From: CAIOSQ01 sp041178225
GTDB lineage: Bacteria > Pseudomonadota > Alphaproteobacteria > CACIAM-22H2
Reading direction: 5' to 3'
DNA length: 64,000 nt
Assembly (NCBI GenBank): GCA_041178225.1
Contig: JBEGVV010000086.1
Span: 6,735 to 70,734, forward strand
Shown here: piece after piece, positions 15,805-24,729 of the stretch
Position numbering within the stretch: the stretch's first letter is position 1
Layout: each line of letters starts with the position of its first letter
Position numbers and translations under genes: made by a program
Notes under the pieces: generated by a model
Seen by the model: the letters and a program-made list of their open reading frames with translations, nothing else
Database searches by the model: none
Told to the model about the DNA's origin: nothing

Positions 15805-17442
15805 ATGTCCAGATCCGCAGCCGTCCTTGCCATCGCCCTCGCGTCCTGGGTGGGAGCCGCCGCAGCCCCTTCCGGCGCGCAGCAGCCCGGCGATGGCCGC
15901 GTCGGCACCGCGGCGGCGGTTCGCGGGGCCGTTCAGCTCGCGGCGCTCGGGCCCGCGCCGACCAGTCTCGCGCGGCAGGTCGGCACGGTGGTCACGAGCG
16001 GATCCCCGCTGTTCCTGGGCGACGCGATCGAATCCGGGCCCGGGGCAGGGCTGCAGGTCCTGCTTGCGGACGAAACCGTCTTCACGATCGGCCCCGACGC
16101 GCGTCTCACCATCGACGAGTTCGTCTACAGCCCTGCAGGCGGTGCCGGGCGCCTCACGGCGACCGTCGCGCGCGGCGCCTTCCGCATGATCAGCGGGAAG
16201 GTCGCCGCGGCGGGACCGGACGCGATGCGCGTCAGGACGCCGGTGGCCACGATCGGCATCCGGGGCACGATGGTCGGCGGCGAGGTCGGCCAACGGGGCG
16301 AGACCTTCGTCGTCCTGCTCGGCCCGGGCCCGCGCGCGATGGCGGAAGGCCAGCGCGTCGGCCGCATCGCGGTCTTCGCCAACGCGGCGCCGCCGGGCCA
16401 GGCCGTGGAGATCACGCGCGCGGGATTCGGCACCACGGTCTCGGCGCCGTCGATCGCGCCGCCGCCACCCGCGCGCATCGACCAGGCGCGCATCCAGCAG
16501 CTTGGCGCATCGCTGCAGAGCCGCGGCGCACCGCCGCCATCTCCGGCCGCGCCGGCCGCACAGCAGGGACAGGGCGGCGCGCAGGCCGCCGCCCCGCAGC
16601 AGCAAGGCCAGGCCGCGCCGGCCCCTGGCTCCGAGCCGCCGGCTGCAAGTGCGGCAGCCGCCGCGGCGATCGAGCCCGGTGCACCGCCCCCGACACCACA
16701 GGCGGCGCCCGCGCCGATCGTCCCGCCGGTCGCCGCCTTCGCGCCGCCCATGCCGACAGATCTCGGCGCGATGGTCGTCGACCTCGGCTCCGCGGTCCGC
16801 CTGGCGGTGCAGCAGGCGAACGAGCAGCAGCTGGCTCCGGGCAGCACCACCACCACGGCGACGAACGCGGCATTCACCCTGCCGGAGATCGCCCGCCAGG
16901 CTCAGCTCAATGCGACGCTGCCGCAGAACGTGGTGCTGCCGCTCGCCATCCAGCTCGACTGGTCGAACATCCCCGACCTCGACCTCCACATGACCGCGCC
17001 CGACGGTGCCGGGGGCAGGGCGCATGTCTTCTTCGGCAATACCGGCAGCTACAACTCGGCGCCTTTCGTGAAGCTCGGCAACGACCGCGTCGCCAGCATA
17101 GGCGGGTCCGAGGTCATGGCGATAAACGGGCTGACGACGACGAACCTCCCGGCCGACAACCTGTATCGCGCCACGGTCCATAACTTCGGCGACCAGTCCG
17201 CAAGCGGCACGACGCTATCGAGCCTCTCCAACGCGACGGTCAAGGTCGTGACCGGCGGCACGCTCGACGTGTCCGGCAACACGGGCGACCGGATCTCCGG
17301 CGGCACCACGCGCGGCGTCTTCACCGTGCCGCAAGGCGGTGCCGGGAACGCGTGGGTCGTGCTGGAGATCAATCCCCTCACGCGGGTCGTGAAGCCCGTC
17401 GGCACGATCACGAACATGCCCAATCCCGCCTCCGCCCCATGA
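15805..17442 (+). CDS. FecR-domain protein with Pro/Ala-rich linker and C-terminal beta domain (DUF2135-like)
   Basis: A 545-residue exported protein. After a signal peptide (residues ~1-25) comes a FecR-like beta domain at residues ~30-190, with GDAIESGPGAGLQVLLADET, FTIGPDARLTIDEFVY, VRTPVATIGIRGTM and a closing turn. Residues ~215-320 are a Pro/Ala/Gln-rich linker. The C-terminal ~180 residues include LDWSNIPDLDLHMTAPDG and HVFFGNTGSYN, similar to the DUF2135/YfaP-type beta domain. No TonB or sigma-factor partner is present, so this is the alphaproteobacterial secreted FecR type rather than a FecIR anti-sigma factor. It leads a run with a cNMP-binding protein and a CHASE2 cyclase. Confidence 0.75.
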   Translation: MSRSAAVLAIALASWVGAAAAPSGAQQPGDGRVGTAAAVRGAVQLAALGPAPTSLARQVGTVVTSGSPLFLGDAIESGPGAGLQVLLADETVFTIGPDARLTIDEFVYSPAGGAGRLTATVARGAFRMISGKVAAAGPDAMRVRTPVATIGIRGTMVGGEVGQRGETFVVLLGPGPRAMAEGQRVGRIAVFANAAPPGQAVEITRAGFGTTVSAPSIAPPPPARIDQARIQQLGASLQSRGAPPPSPAAPAAQQGQGGAQAAAPQQQGQAAPAPGSEPPAASAAAAAAIEPGAPPPTPQAAPAPIVPPVAAFAPPMPTDLGAMVVDLGSAVRLAVQQANEQQLAPGSTTTTATNAAFTLPEIARQAQLNATLPQNVVLPLAIQLDWSNIPDLDLHMTAPDGAGGRAHVFFGNTGSYNSAPFVKLGNDRVASIGGSEVMAINGLTTTNLPADNLYRATVHNFGDQSASGTTLSSLSNATVKVVTGGTLDVSGNTGDRISGGTTRGVFTVPQGGAGNAWVVLEINPLTRVVKPVGTITNMPNPASAP

Positions 17443-17481
17443 GGGGCGCTTTCCCGTCCGCCGCGGGCGGCTGAGCCTGCG

Positions 17482-17853
17482 ATGCGAAGCGATGGCCGCG
17501 GCGCCTCGATGCGCCCTCGCGTCTTCCGTCCCGGCGAGATCGTCTTCCTCGAGGGCATGCACGGCGAGGAAGCCTTCCTCCTGAAGGAGGGCGCGGTGGA
17601 GATCTTCCGTTCGTCCGGGTCGGGAGAGGTGGTCCTCGCCACGATCACGCCCGGGGACATCTTCGGGGAGATGGCGCTCGTCGACTCCCGGCCGCGTTCG
17701 GCGAGCGCGCGCTGCGTCGGCGTCGTCGTGGCGACCCCGATCCCGCGCCGGCTCCTCGAGCAGGAACTCGCGCGGAGCCCGATGATCGTGCGGGCCCTCG
17801 TCGAGCGCTACATCCGCATCATCCGCGACGCCAATCGCCGGCTGGGGGACTGA
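17482..17853 (+). CDS. Small stand-alone cyclic nucleotide-binding domain protein
   Basis: A 123-residue protein made of little more than one Crp-like cNMP-binding domain. The phosphate-binding cassette reads FGEMALVDSRPRSASARC, keeping the Glu and the Arg that hold the ribose and cyclic phosphate, so binding should be intact. There is no DNA-binding helix-turn-helix after it. A second ATG at 17509 could be the true start. The adenylate cyclase gene begins two bases after its stop, so the sensor and the enzyme are co-translated. It may act as a cAMP effector or a feedback subunit of the cyclase; that is inference. Confidence 0.82.
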   Translation: MRSDGRGASMRPRVFRPGEIVFLEGMHGEEAFLLKEGAVEIFRSSGSGEVVLATITPGDIFGEMALVDSRPRSASARCVGVVVATPIPRRLLEQELARSPMIVRALVERYIRIIRDANRRLGD

Positions 17854-17854
17854 C

Positions 17855-20110
17855 GTGACCATTCGCAGCTTCGCCGCCGTCCTTCGCCGCGGCATATCGG
17901 TCATCGTGCCGAGCGTCCTGCTCGTCCTCGTCCTCGTCCTGCGCCAGGCGGACCCGGGCGACGTGCTCACCGATTTCCGCAATCGCGTCTTCGACCTCTA
18001 CCAGCGCCTCGAGCCGCGTGCCCAGTCGGACGCGCCCGTGCGGATCGTCGACATCGACGACGAGACGCTGGCGCGGCTTGGCATCCAGTGGCCATGGCCG
18101 CGCACGATCCTCGCGCGCATGACGACCGCGCTCGCCGAGGCCGGCGCCGCGGCGATCGTCTTCGACGTCGTCTTCGCGGAACCCGATCGCACGTCGCCGG
18201 CAAGCGCCGCCAGGATCTGGAACCTGCCCGAGGACGACGTCGAACTGCGCGCGAGGCTCGAGGCCATTGCCGACCACGATCGCGTCTTCGCCGAGGCGAT
18301 CGCCGCGGCCGGCAACGTCGTGACCGGCTTCGCCCTGACGCCCGACAGGACGGCCGCGCGACCCCTGCCGCGCGGTGGCTTCGCCGTCGCGGGAGACGAC
18401 CCGCGGGAATTCCTGCGCGGGCGCTATGCCGGGGCGGTGACGACCCTGCCGGACCTCGAGCGGGCCGCGGCGGGCAACGGCTTCATGAACTTCGCCCCCG
18501 GGACGGATCTCGTGGTCAGGTCCGTCCCGTTGCTCCTCGCCTCGCAGGATGGCCGGCTCCATCCGAGCCTGGTCGCGGAGGCCTTGCGGGTCGCGCAGGG
18601 TGCCCGCACCTCGATCGTGAAGTCGTCCGGAGCGAGCGGCGAGACGGCCTTCGGCGCGCGCTCGGGCATCAACCAGGTCAAGATCGGCCAGTTCGTCGTC
18701 CCGACCGACGCGCAGGGCGGCATCGTCGCGCATTATGCGCGCCGCCGGGACGGGCTCTACGTCCCCGCCTGGAAGGTGCTCGACGGGGCCGCGGACGCGG
18801 CGGAATTCGATGGCGCCATCGTCCTGGTCGGCACGTCGGCCGCCGGGCTGCGCGACCTGCGCCCATCTCCGATCGATCCGCTCATGCCCGGCGTCGAGGC
18901 GCATGCGCAGGCGCTCGAGCAGATCCTGCTCGGGCACTTCCTGTCGCGTCCGGACTGGGCGGATGGCGTGGAATGGCTGACCACGCTGGTCCTTGGCGGC
19001 GCGATGATCGCGCTCCTCGCGACGGTCGGCGCCCTCGCGTCCGCCCTCGTCGGCTTCGCGGCGGTCGGAGGCATCATCGTCGCATCCTGGTACTGCTACC
19101 GCGAGATATTGTGGCTCTTCGACCCGGTCTTCCCGGCCGCGGCGTCGCTCGCCATCTACCTGTCGGGCTCCCTCATCGGCTACCTGCGCACCGAGGCGGA
19201 GCGCAAGCAGGTGCGTGGCGCCTTCTCGCAGTACCTGTCGCCGGACCTCGTCGAGCGGCTGGCGCGCGATCCGTCGTTGCTGCGCCTGGGCGGCGAGACC
19301 CGGAACCTCACGCTGATGTTCTGCGACGTCCGCGGCTTCACGTCGATCTCGGAGCGGTTCAAGGCCGATCCCCAGCGGCTTACCCAGCTCATCAACCGGT
19401 TGCTCACGCCGATGACCGAGGTGGTCCTCGAGCGCCGGGGGACGATCGACAAGTACATGGGCGACTGCATCATGGCGTTCTGGAACGCGCCGCTCGACAA
19501 CCCGGCGCACGCCGTCGATGCCTGCGCCTCGGCGCTCGCCATCCAGTCCTGCCTCGCCGACCTCAACGCGGAGCTCGCGCGCGAGGCGTTGGCCGCCGGC
19601 GAGAAGCACCAGGACCTTGCCGTCGCGATCGGGATCAACACCGGCGACTGCGTCGTCGGCAACATGGGATCGCGGCAGCGCTTCGACTACTCGGCGCTGG
19701 GCGACACCGTGAACCTGGCGTCGAGGCTGGAAGGGCAGTCGCGCGCCTATGGCGTCGACATCGTCGTGGGTTCCTCGACCCGCTCCGCGGCCGGGGGGCT
19801 CGCGGCGATCGAGCTCGACCTCATCGTCGTCAAGGGCAAGAGCGAGCCCGAGAGGATCCACGCTCTCCTCGGCGGCGAGGACGAGGCGCGCACGCCGGCG
19901 TTTCGCGACTTCGCGGCGCTGCACGACAGGATGCTCGCGGCCTATCGCGGGCAGGCCTGGGACGAAGCGGTCGAGATCTCGGCGCGCTGCGCCGCCGCCC
20001 GGCCGACCCTGTCCGCGCTCTACGCGATGTACGAGAAGCGCATCGCCCAATACCGGGCCGAACCGCCTGGCAGCGACTGGGACGGCGTCTTCGTCGCCAG
20101 GAGCAAGTGA
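17855..20110 (+). CDS. CHASE2-domain adenylate cyclase (class III), membrane bound
   Basis: A 751-residue sensor cyclase starting at GTG. A first membrane helix (residues ~13-29) precedes a periplasmic CHASE2 domain (~45-350, with VRIVDIDDETLARLGIQWPWPR). Three more helices occupy ~370-440, and a class III cyclase domain runs from ~485 to 670. Both metal Asp residues (FCDVRGFTS and KYMGDCIMAF), the adenine-selecting Lys (TIDKYMGD) and Asp (LGDTVNLASRLEG), and the transition-state Asn/Arg in the same motif are present, so it should make cAMP. The gene is coupled to the cNMP-binding protein upstream and converges on the multihaem operon with 13 bases between. Confidence 0.92.
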   Translation: MTIRSFAAVLRRGISVIVPSVLLVLVLVLRQADPGDVLTDFRNRVFDLYQRLEPRAQSDAPVRIVDIDDETLARLGIQWPWPRTILARMTTALAEAGAAAIVFDVVFAEPDRTSPASAARIWNLPEDDVELRARLEAIADHDRVFAEAIAAAGNVVTGFALTPDRTAARPLPRGGFAVAGDDPREFLRGRYAGAVTTLPDLERAAAGNGFMNFAPGTDLVVRSVPLLLASQDGRLHPSLVAEALRVAQGARTSIVKSSGASGETAFGARSGINQVKIGQFVVPTDAQGGIVAHYARRRDGLYVPAWKVLDGAADAAEFDGAIVLVGTSAAGLRDLRPSPIDPLMPGVEAHAQALEQILLGHFLSRPDWADGVEWLTTLVLGGAMIALLATVGALASALVGFAAVGGIIVASWYCYREILWLFDPVFPAAASLAIYLSGSLIGYLRTEAERKQVRGAFSQYLSPDLVERLARDPSLLRLGGETRNLTLMFCDVRGFTSISERFKADPQRLTQLINRLLTPMTEVVLERRGTIDKYMGDCIMAFWNAPLDNPAHAVDACASALAIQSCLADLNAELAREALAAGEKHQDLAVAIGINTGDCVVGNMGSRQRFDYSALGDTVNLASRLEGQSRAYGVDIVVGSSTRSAAGGLAAIELDLIVVKGKSEPERIHALLGGEDEARTPAFRDFAALHDRMLAAYRGQAWDEAVEISARCAAARPTLSALYAMYEKRIAQYRAEPPGSDWDGVFVARSK

Positions 20111-20123
20111 GCGCGCTGCCCGT

Positions 20124-21392
20124 TCAGGCGTCGACCTCGACTTCCGAGCGAGGGAGGCCGACGCAGGCGAGGCACGAGCCGGGGGCGATGTCCGCGCCCG
20201 GCTTGCCTGCGTAGCCGACCTCGCCGCGCCGCACGGCGGTCGTGCACGAGCCGCAATTGCCGGCGCGGCAGCCCGAGTCCATGGCTATCCCCGCGGCCTC
20301 GGCCATCTCGAGGATGGTCGCCGCGCCGTTCCAGGCCACGCGCTTGCCCGATCGCGCGAACACGACGGCGAGCTCGCCGGCCGGCGCGGGCGCGGTGGCG
20401 GCCGGCGGGGCCGCACCCTTCACCGAGGCGGGGCCGAAGGCCTCGTGGTGGATTCGCCCGGGCTCGACGCCCGCCGCGCCGAGGCCCTCCACCACCGACT
20501 TCATCATCGGCGGGGGGCCGCAGAGGTAGAAATGCGGCGACGCCATGTCGCCGACGACGCGCCGGATCAGGTCGACGCTGACGCGTTCGGCATGCTGGAA
20601 GCGCTCGCCGGGGGCCTCGCCCGGCTCGGGGTCGCTGTAGCAGACGTTCATGCTGACGTTGGGGTTGCGCGCGGCGACCGCCGCGAGGTGGTCCGCCATC
20701 GCGTGCTCGGCGCCGTTGCGCACGCCGTAGAAGAACCAGACCGCGCGCCGCGCGTCGGCGTCGACGATCGCGTTGAGCATGGACAGGACGGGCGTCAGGC
20801 CGACGCCGCCGCCGATCAGGACGACCGGCGTCGTGTCGGCGGGGTCCAGCCAGAACGCGCCCGACGGCGCGCGCACGTCGACGATGTCGCCGACCTCCAG
20901 GTCGTCGTGGAAGAAGCAGGAGGAGACGCCGGGCGGGATCTCGGGCTTGCCGGGGGGCGAGCCGACGCGCTTGATGGTCACGCGGAAATACTCGGCGCGC
21001 GGGGCGTCCGACAGCGAATAGCAGCGCGTCACGGGCTTCGGCTGCCCCGGTATGTTCAGCTTGAAGGTCAGGTACTGGCCGGGATTGAAGCCCGGCAGCG
21101 GGCGGCGGTCGTGGGGCTCGAGGTAGAAGGACCGCGTGTCGCGTGCCTCGAGCACCTTGCGCGCGACGACGAACTTGCGGAACCCGTCCCAGGTGCGCTC
21201 CGCCTTCTCGCGCTCGCGCGCGCGACGCTCGGCGATCTCGGCCACGCGGGCGGAGAGCAGCGCCCGCTCGGCCTCCGCGCTGCGTCGCGCGGTCCGGGTT
21301 GCCTCAACCTCTCGCCAGCCGGCGACGGCAAGCCTGGCGCCAAGCCCGGCGAGGAGGAGCGATGCCGCGGCGGGCAGCAACGTGTCGAGCAT
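20124..21392 (-). CDS. Membrane-anchored FAD/NAD(P)H reductase with C-terminal [2Fe-2S] ferredoxin domain
   Basis: A 422-residue electron-transfer protein. An N-terminal hydrophobic segment (residues ~4-25) and an Ala/Arg/Glu helix (~30-70) anchor it. A ferredoxin-reductase module follows: FAD motif RCYSLSD near residue 120, NAD(P) site VLIGGGVGLTPVLSML and YLCGPPPMMKSVVEGL. The end is a plant-type [2Fe-2S] domain with CRAGNCGSC and a late SCLACVG. This order, reductase before ferredoxin, matches hybrid-cluster-protein reductases and some oxygenase reductases rather than NqrF. It is the last gene of the multihaem operon, 18 bases after the beta-barrel gene, and probably feeds or drains electrons at the inner membrane. 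Confidence 0.85.
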   Translation of the reverse strand: MLDTLLPAAASLLLAGLGARLAVAGWREVEATRTARRSAEAERALLSARVAEIAERRAREREKAERTWDGFRKFVVARKVLEARDTRSFYLEPHDRRPLPGFNPGQYLTFKLNIPGQPKPVTRCYSLSDAPRAEYFRVTIKRVGSPPGKPEIPPGVSSCFFHDDLEVGDIVDVRAPSGAFWLDPADTTPVVLIGGGVGLTPVLSMLNAIVDADARRAVWFFYGVRNGAEHAMADHLAAVAARNPNVSMNVCYSDPEPGEAPGERFQHAERVSVDLIRRVVGDMASPHFYLCGPPPMMKSVVEGLGAAGVEPGRIHHEAFGPASVKGAAPPAATAPAPAGELAVVFARSGKRVAWNGAATILEMAEAAGIAMDSGCRAGNCGSCTTAVRRGEVGYAGKPGADIAPGSCLACVGLPRSEVEVDA

Positions 21393-21410
21393 GCGCGGGC
21401 CTTCCGTTTC

Positions 21411-22928
21411 TCAGAACTTGATACGCAGCTCGGACCGGATCCCGAGCAGGTCGTTGTCGCGGTCGCGGCGCGCGGCTATGGCATCGGCGCGGAAGATGAG
21501 CGCGTTGGTGAGCGGAAGCTGGTACCTGATACCGGCGCCATATTGCGGGCCGCGGGCCGCGCGGCCAGCCTCGAAGGCGCCTTCGCGCACGTCGAGCCCG
21601 GCGATCTCGACGACGATCTGCTGGTCGAGCTCGAAGAGGTACTGGATCCCGAGGGCGCCGCCATAGGTGTTGTGCGCGCTGTCGTCGAGCTTCGGGAAGT
21701 TCGTCAATCCGTCTGTCTCGAACAGGATGCCCGTGTTCTTCAGGATCCCGCCGGCGCCGGGGTCGCGCGCCAGGGACTGCGGCCGGTCGAAGCCCGCGAA
21801 CAGGTTGAAGTACGGCACGAGCGTCAGCGGCTTGTGGCTGATCAGGGAGTTTTCCAGAAGCACCGCGAAGCCGTCCGCGCTCTGCTGGCGATTGCGCTCG
21901 CGGTCCTGGCCGAAGGCGCCGACGACGCGGACGCTGTTCGACAGCCAGCCGCCATAGCGGCGCGTGAAGGAGATCGCCGCGCTGTCGTAGCCCTGCTCCG
22001 CGAGCTCGCGGCGCCCGTCCACGCGACCGATCCCGAACTCCCAGTGCCCTTCGTTGGCGTCCACGAACAGGGCGGCGCCCATGATCCGGGCGTCCTTGTC
22101 CGCGAAGTCGCCCAGGGCGTTGCGCAGCGCCGGGCTCGAGACCTTGTTGAACCCGGCGAACACGGAGACGTCCATGTTCGATATGCCCAGCGTCCGGCTG
22201 TTGCGGCCAGCCTGCCCGAATGCGACGCCGGTGATCGCATCGTCCATCCATACGCCATTGTGGAAGACCAGCGGCATGAGGCCTGCCGCGAAGGGAATGT
22301 CGACGGTGCTGTACGTGCCGAACGCCCCGGACGCGATGTTGCCGAGGTCGCCCTCGAAGAAGAAGGCGTCCACGTTGCCGTCCAGGGTCGCCTCGCCTCG
22401 GCGCCGGTCGTCCCCGGCGAACTCGTAGCGCGTGAACTTTCCATTGCGGTCGAAGGGGCGGAACAGCGCGTGGAAGCGCTCGGTCGACGTGATCGCGAGG
22501 TCCGCCTCGAGGTTGAGGCGCGTCGCGACCTGCCCGACCTCCTTGCTGCCCGTGTCGTTGAACGCCATCGCGGCGCGCCAGTCGCCGTACACGACCAGCG
22601 ACGGGCTGGCGGGGTTCTTCGCCCCGAGGAAGTGATAGGAGGGAGGGAGCGGGCCCTCGCGGTAGAGCGGCCGCCCGATCTCGATGAGCGGCCGCGGGGT
22701 CTTCACCTCGCGCTTGCCGCCATAGATGTCGACCTGGCGTTCCGCGTCATAGGCGCCCGTGCCGTAGGACGGATCGGGCTTGAAGACGCCGGGGTCGTGC
22801 GGCACGCGCTCGACGCCCGGAGACATCGCGGGTTCCTCCTCGGCCGCGCGCGCGGGCGCGGCCGGGGCCGAGGCGAGCGCGGCGGCGACGAGGAGGGGAA
22901 TGAAGCCGCTGCGAAGGTCGATGGTCAT
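21411..22928 (-). CDS. Predicted outer-membrane beta-barrel protein of the multihaem operon
   Basis: A 505-residue exported protein. The signal peptide (MTIDLRSGFIPLLVAAALA...) is cut near residue 28, and the mature chain begins with a Pro-rich stretch. From residue ~110 on, alternating-residue strands with aromatic girdles recur (for example GYDSAAISFTRRYGGWLSN and PYFNLFAGFD), and the chain ends in ...SELRIKF, a typical barrel-terminal Phe. No CXXCH is present. It is flanked by the pentahaem cytochrome and the FAD reductase. By position it could be the porin through which a periplasmic multihaem cytochrome reaches the cell surface, as MtrB does for MtrA, but I see no sequence similarity to MtrB. 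Confidence 0.68.
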   Translation of the reverse strand: MTIDLRSGFIPLLVAAALASAPAAPARAAEEEPAMSPGVERVPHDPGVFKPDPSYGTGAYDAERQVDIYGGKREVKTPRPLIEIGRPLYREGPLPPSYHFLGAKNPASPSLVVYGDWRAAMAFNDTGSKEVGQVATRLNLEADLAITSTERFHALFRPFDRNGKFTRYEFAGDDRRRGEATLDGNVDAFFFEGDLGNIASGAFGTYSTVDIPFAAGLMPLVFHNGVWMDDAITGVAFGQAGRNSRTLGISNMDVSVFAGFNKVSSPALRNALGDFADKDARIMGAALFVDANEGHWEFGIGRVDGRRELAEQGYDSAAISFTRRYGGWLSNSVRVVGAFGQDRERNRQQSADGFAVLLENSLISHKPLTLVPYFNLFAGFDRPQSLARDPGAGGILKNTGILFETDGLTNFPKLDDSAHNTYGGALGIQYLFELDQQIVVEIAGLDVREGAFEAGRAARGPQYGAGIRYQLPLTNALIFRADAIAARRDRDNDLLGIRSELRIKF

Positions 22929-22947
22929 CTCTGGCGTCCTTGGCGGC

Positions 22948-24729
22948 TCAGCGCACTTCGAAGGCGACGCTGTAGGGATGGATGTCGAGCATCCACTCGT
23001 TCATGGCCTGCTCCATCTCCCTCGTCGCCTTGACGAACTTCATGAAGTAGATGGGCTCGGCCCGGCTGCGCATGCGCGCGGCGAGCCTGTACTTGCCGGG
23101 CTGCGAGAGCACCTGGGCGGGCACGGTGTAGTTCGCCACGCGCGTGCCCAGGGGCGGGATGCTGCGCGCCTCCATCCTGATGCCAGGCGGATGGTTGAGT
23201 ACCGTGGTCGGCACCGACGCGGGCCGGATGAATGGCCGCTGGTCGACGTCGAAGTTGATCGGCAGGTACATCTCGCGGTCCGTGCCCTTGACGTTCTGCG
23301 TCAGGAACTTGGTCTGCAGGTTGACCAGCTGGACGTCGCGCGGGACGCGCCCGGCGAGCACGTCGAGCGAGTGGATGTCGGCCATGTCGCCGTTCGAATC
23401 GACATAGCCGCTTTCCCACACGGTCCGGCCGTCGGGGGCCACGAGGGCGACGTTCAGCCAGATCTCCGGCTGTGCGCCCAGCGACCCGGACGGCAGGTTG
23501 TGGCCGCGATTGGTGTTGGTGATGCGATAGGAGAAGGAGAGCCCCTGGCCCGCCTTCGGCGCCGAGGCGAAGAACGGCCCGTCGAGCCTCGAGCCATTCT
23601 CCATCACCTTGCGGCGGAGCTCGCGCTTCTCCTCGAGGCGCACGAGGTTCTCCTCGACGATCTCGCGCGCTTCCTCGCGGTCGATGCGATCGCCCCAGGG
23701 CTCCGGGAAGCTCTGCTTGATCTCGCCGGACTCGACCTTGTCCTCGAACTCCGGCTTGCCCCAGCCGGCGCGGTGGTCGAACTTCAGCCAGTCGCGGATG
23801 TCGAACTTCGATGCCTTGGTGTTGATCGGGAAGATCCCGGGATGCGCGATCGGGTAGCCCGGGCCGTAGAAGGCGTGGTTGCTGTGGCGTCGGTTGGGGT
23901 TCACGGGCTTGCCGTTGACCACCGCGCTCGGTCCCGTGTCGTAGCCGTTGGCGACGCCGGGGGTCTTGCCCATGTGGCATTCCTGGCAGGTGGTGCCATC
24001 GGACATCGACGGGGAGGCACGGTACTGGTCCCAGACCACCTCGAGCTTGATCCCCGGGTGGACGGCGACCTGGTGGCAGGAGACGCAGAACTCGGACTTC
24101 GAGATCTGGTCGAGCTTGAAGACGCCGAGATGGATCTTGTTGCCGCGCTCGCCCGGCCCGGTGGCGACGCGATAGCTGTCCTTCTCGGCGATCACCTCGC
24201 CAAGCTTCCCGCCTTCGCCCGAGCCCGTGACCGGCACGTGGATGTCGCCCGGCACGACGCTGCGTTCGCCATTGGTCTTCGCGTACTGCTCCGAGATGCG
24301 GTGGCACGTGATGCAGGTGACGCCCTCGCGCGCGACCTCGCTGCGCTCCCATAGCGGACGCCAGCGCTCCTCGCCGCGCTGCGTGCCCACCTGCTGGTGG
24401 CAGCGCACGCAGAACCCGCCGATGGTGCCCGAGGACAGGTCGTTGATCGCCTGCTCGAACTTGTGGAACATCGGCGAGATCGACGCGTAGGCGTGGTTGG
24501 ACGACGCCCACTCCGCGTAGATCTGGCCGTGGCAGGACGCGCATTGCGCGGCGGTCGGATAGGACGTCTCCGCGAGCAGGTCGGCGTGCGGGTCCTTCTC
24601 GGTCGCCGTCGCCGAGGTCTCGGGCAGGGGCGCGAGCGCGCTCCCCACGACGACGCAGAACGCCAGCAGGCCGGCGGTCAGGAGCGAGAGGCCGATCCGC
24701 GATCGGCGCCGGAGCCCGTCATCTTGCAT
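22948..24729 (-). CDS. Pentahaem c-type cytochrome
   Basis: A 593-residue exported cytochrome. A hydrophobic segment at residues ~12-35 is a signal peptide or anchor. Five CXXCH haem sites lie in the N-terminal half: CASCH, CVRCH, CITCH, CVSCH and CQECH. Many additional His residues (HAYASISPMFHKF, NRRHSNHAF) could serve as distal ligands. The C-terminal half carries TNTNRGHNLPSGSLGAQPE, a region seen in cytochrome c554-like multihaem proteins, then beta-rich sequence without haem sites. Its start overlaps the decahaem gene's stop by 11 bases. It should act in the periplasm, passing electrons between the decahaem protein and the outer membrane or a soluble acceptor. Confidence 0.88.
   Translation of the reverse strand: MQDDGLRRRSRIGLSLLTAGLLAFCVVVGSALAPLPETSATATEKDPHADLLAETSYPTAAQCASCHGQIYAEWASSNHAYASISPMFHKFEQAINDLSSGTIGGFCVRCHQQVGTQRGEERWRPLWERSEVAREGVTCITCHRISEQYAKTNGERSVVPGDIHVPVTGSGEGGKLGEVIAEKDSYRVATGPGERGNKIHLGVFKLDQISKSEFCVSCHQVAVHPGIKLEVVWDQYRASPSMSDGTTCQECHMGKTPGVANGYDTGPSAVVNGKPVNPNRRHSNHAFYGPGYPIAHPGIFPINTKASKFDIRDWLKFDHRAGWGKPEFEDKVESGEIKQSFPEPWGDRIDREEAREIVEENLVRLEEKRELRRKVMENGSRLDGPFFASAPKAGQGLSFSYRITNTNRGHNLPSGSLGAQPEIWLNVALVAPDGRTVWESGYVDSNGDMADIHSLDVLAGRVPRDVQLVNLQTKFLTQNVKGTDREMYLPINFDVDQRPFIRPASVPTTVLNHPPGIRMEARSIPPLGTRVANYTVPAQVLSQPGKYRLAARMRSRAEPIYFMKFVKATREMEQAMNEWMLDIHPYSVAFEVR

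Noticed and set aside
15805..17442. FecR protein as an iron-citrate anti-sigma factor
   Set aside because: There is no ECF sigma factor or TonB receptor nearby and no cytoplasmic anti-sigma domain; it has a cleaved signal peptide.
17819..20050. 743-residue open frame antisense to the CHASE2 cyclase
   Set aside because: Arg/Asp/Gly-rich low-complexity product with no motif. The plus strand has a complete cyclase. Such mirror frames are expected at this GC content.
21411..22928. Assigning the outer-membrane barrel as MtrB/PioB
   Set aside because: No sequence motif of that family is visible; only position and barrel-like pattern support a conduit role.
19749..23033. 1094-residue plus-strand open frame across the reductase and barrel genes
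   Set aside because: It has no recognisable domain and is covered by clear genes on both strands; a shadow of G/C-ended codons.
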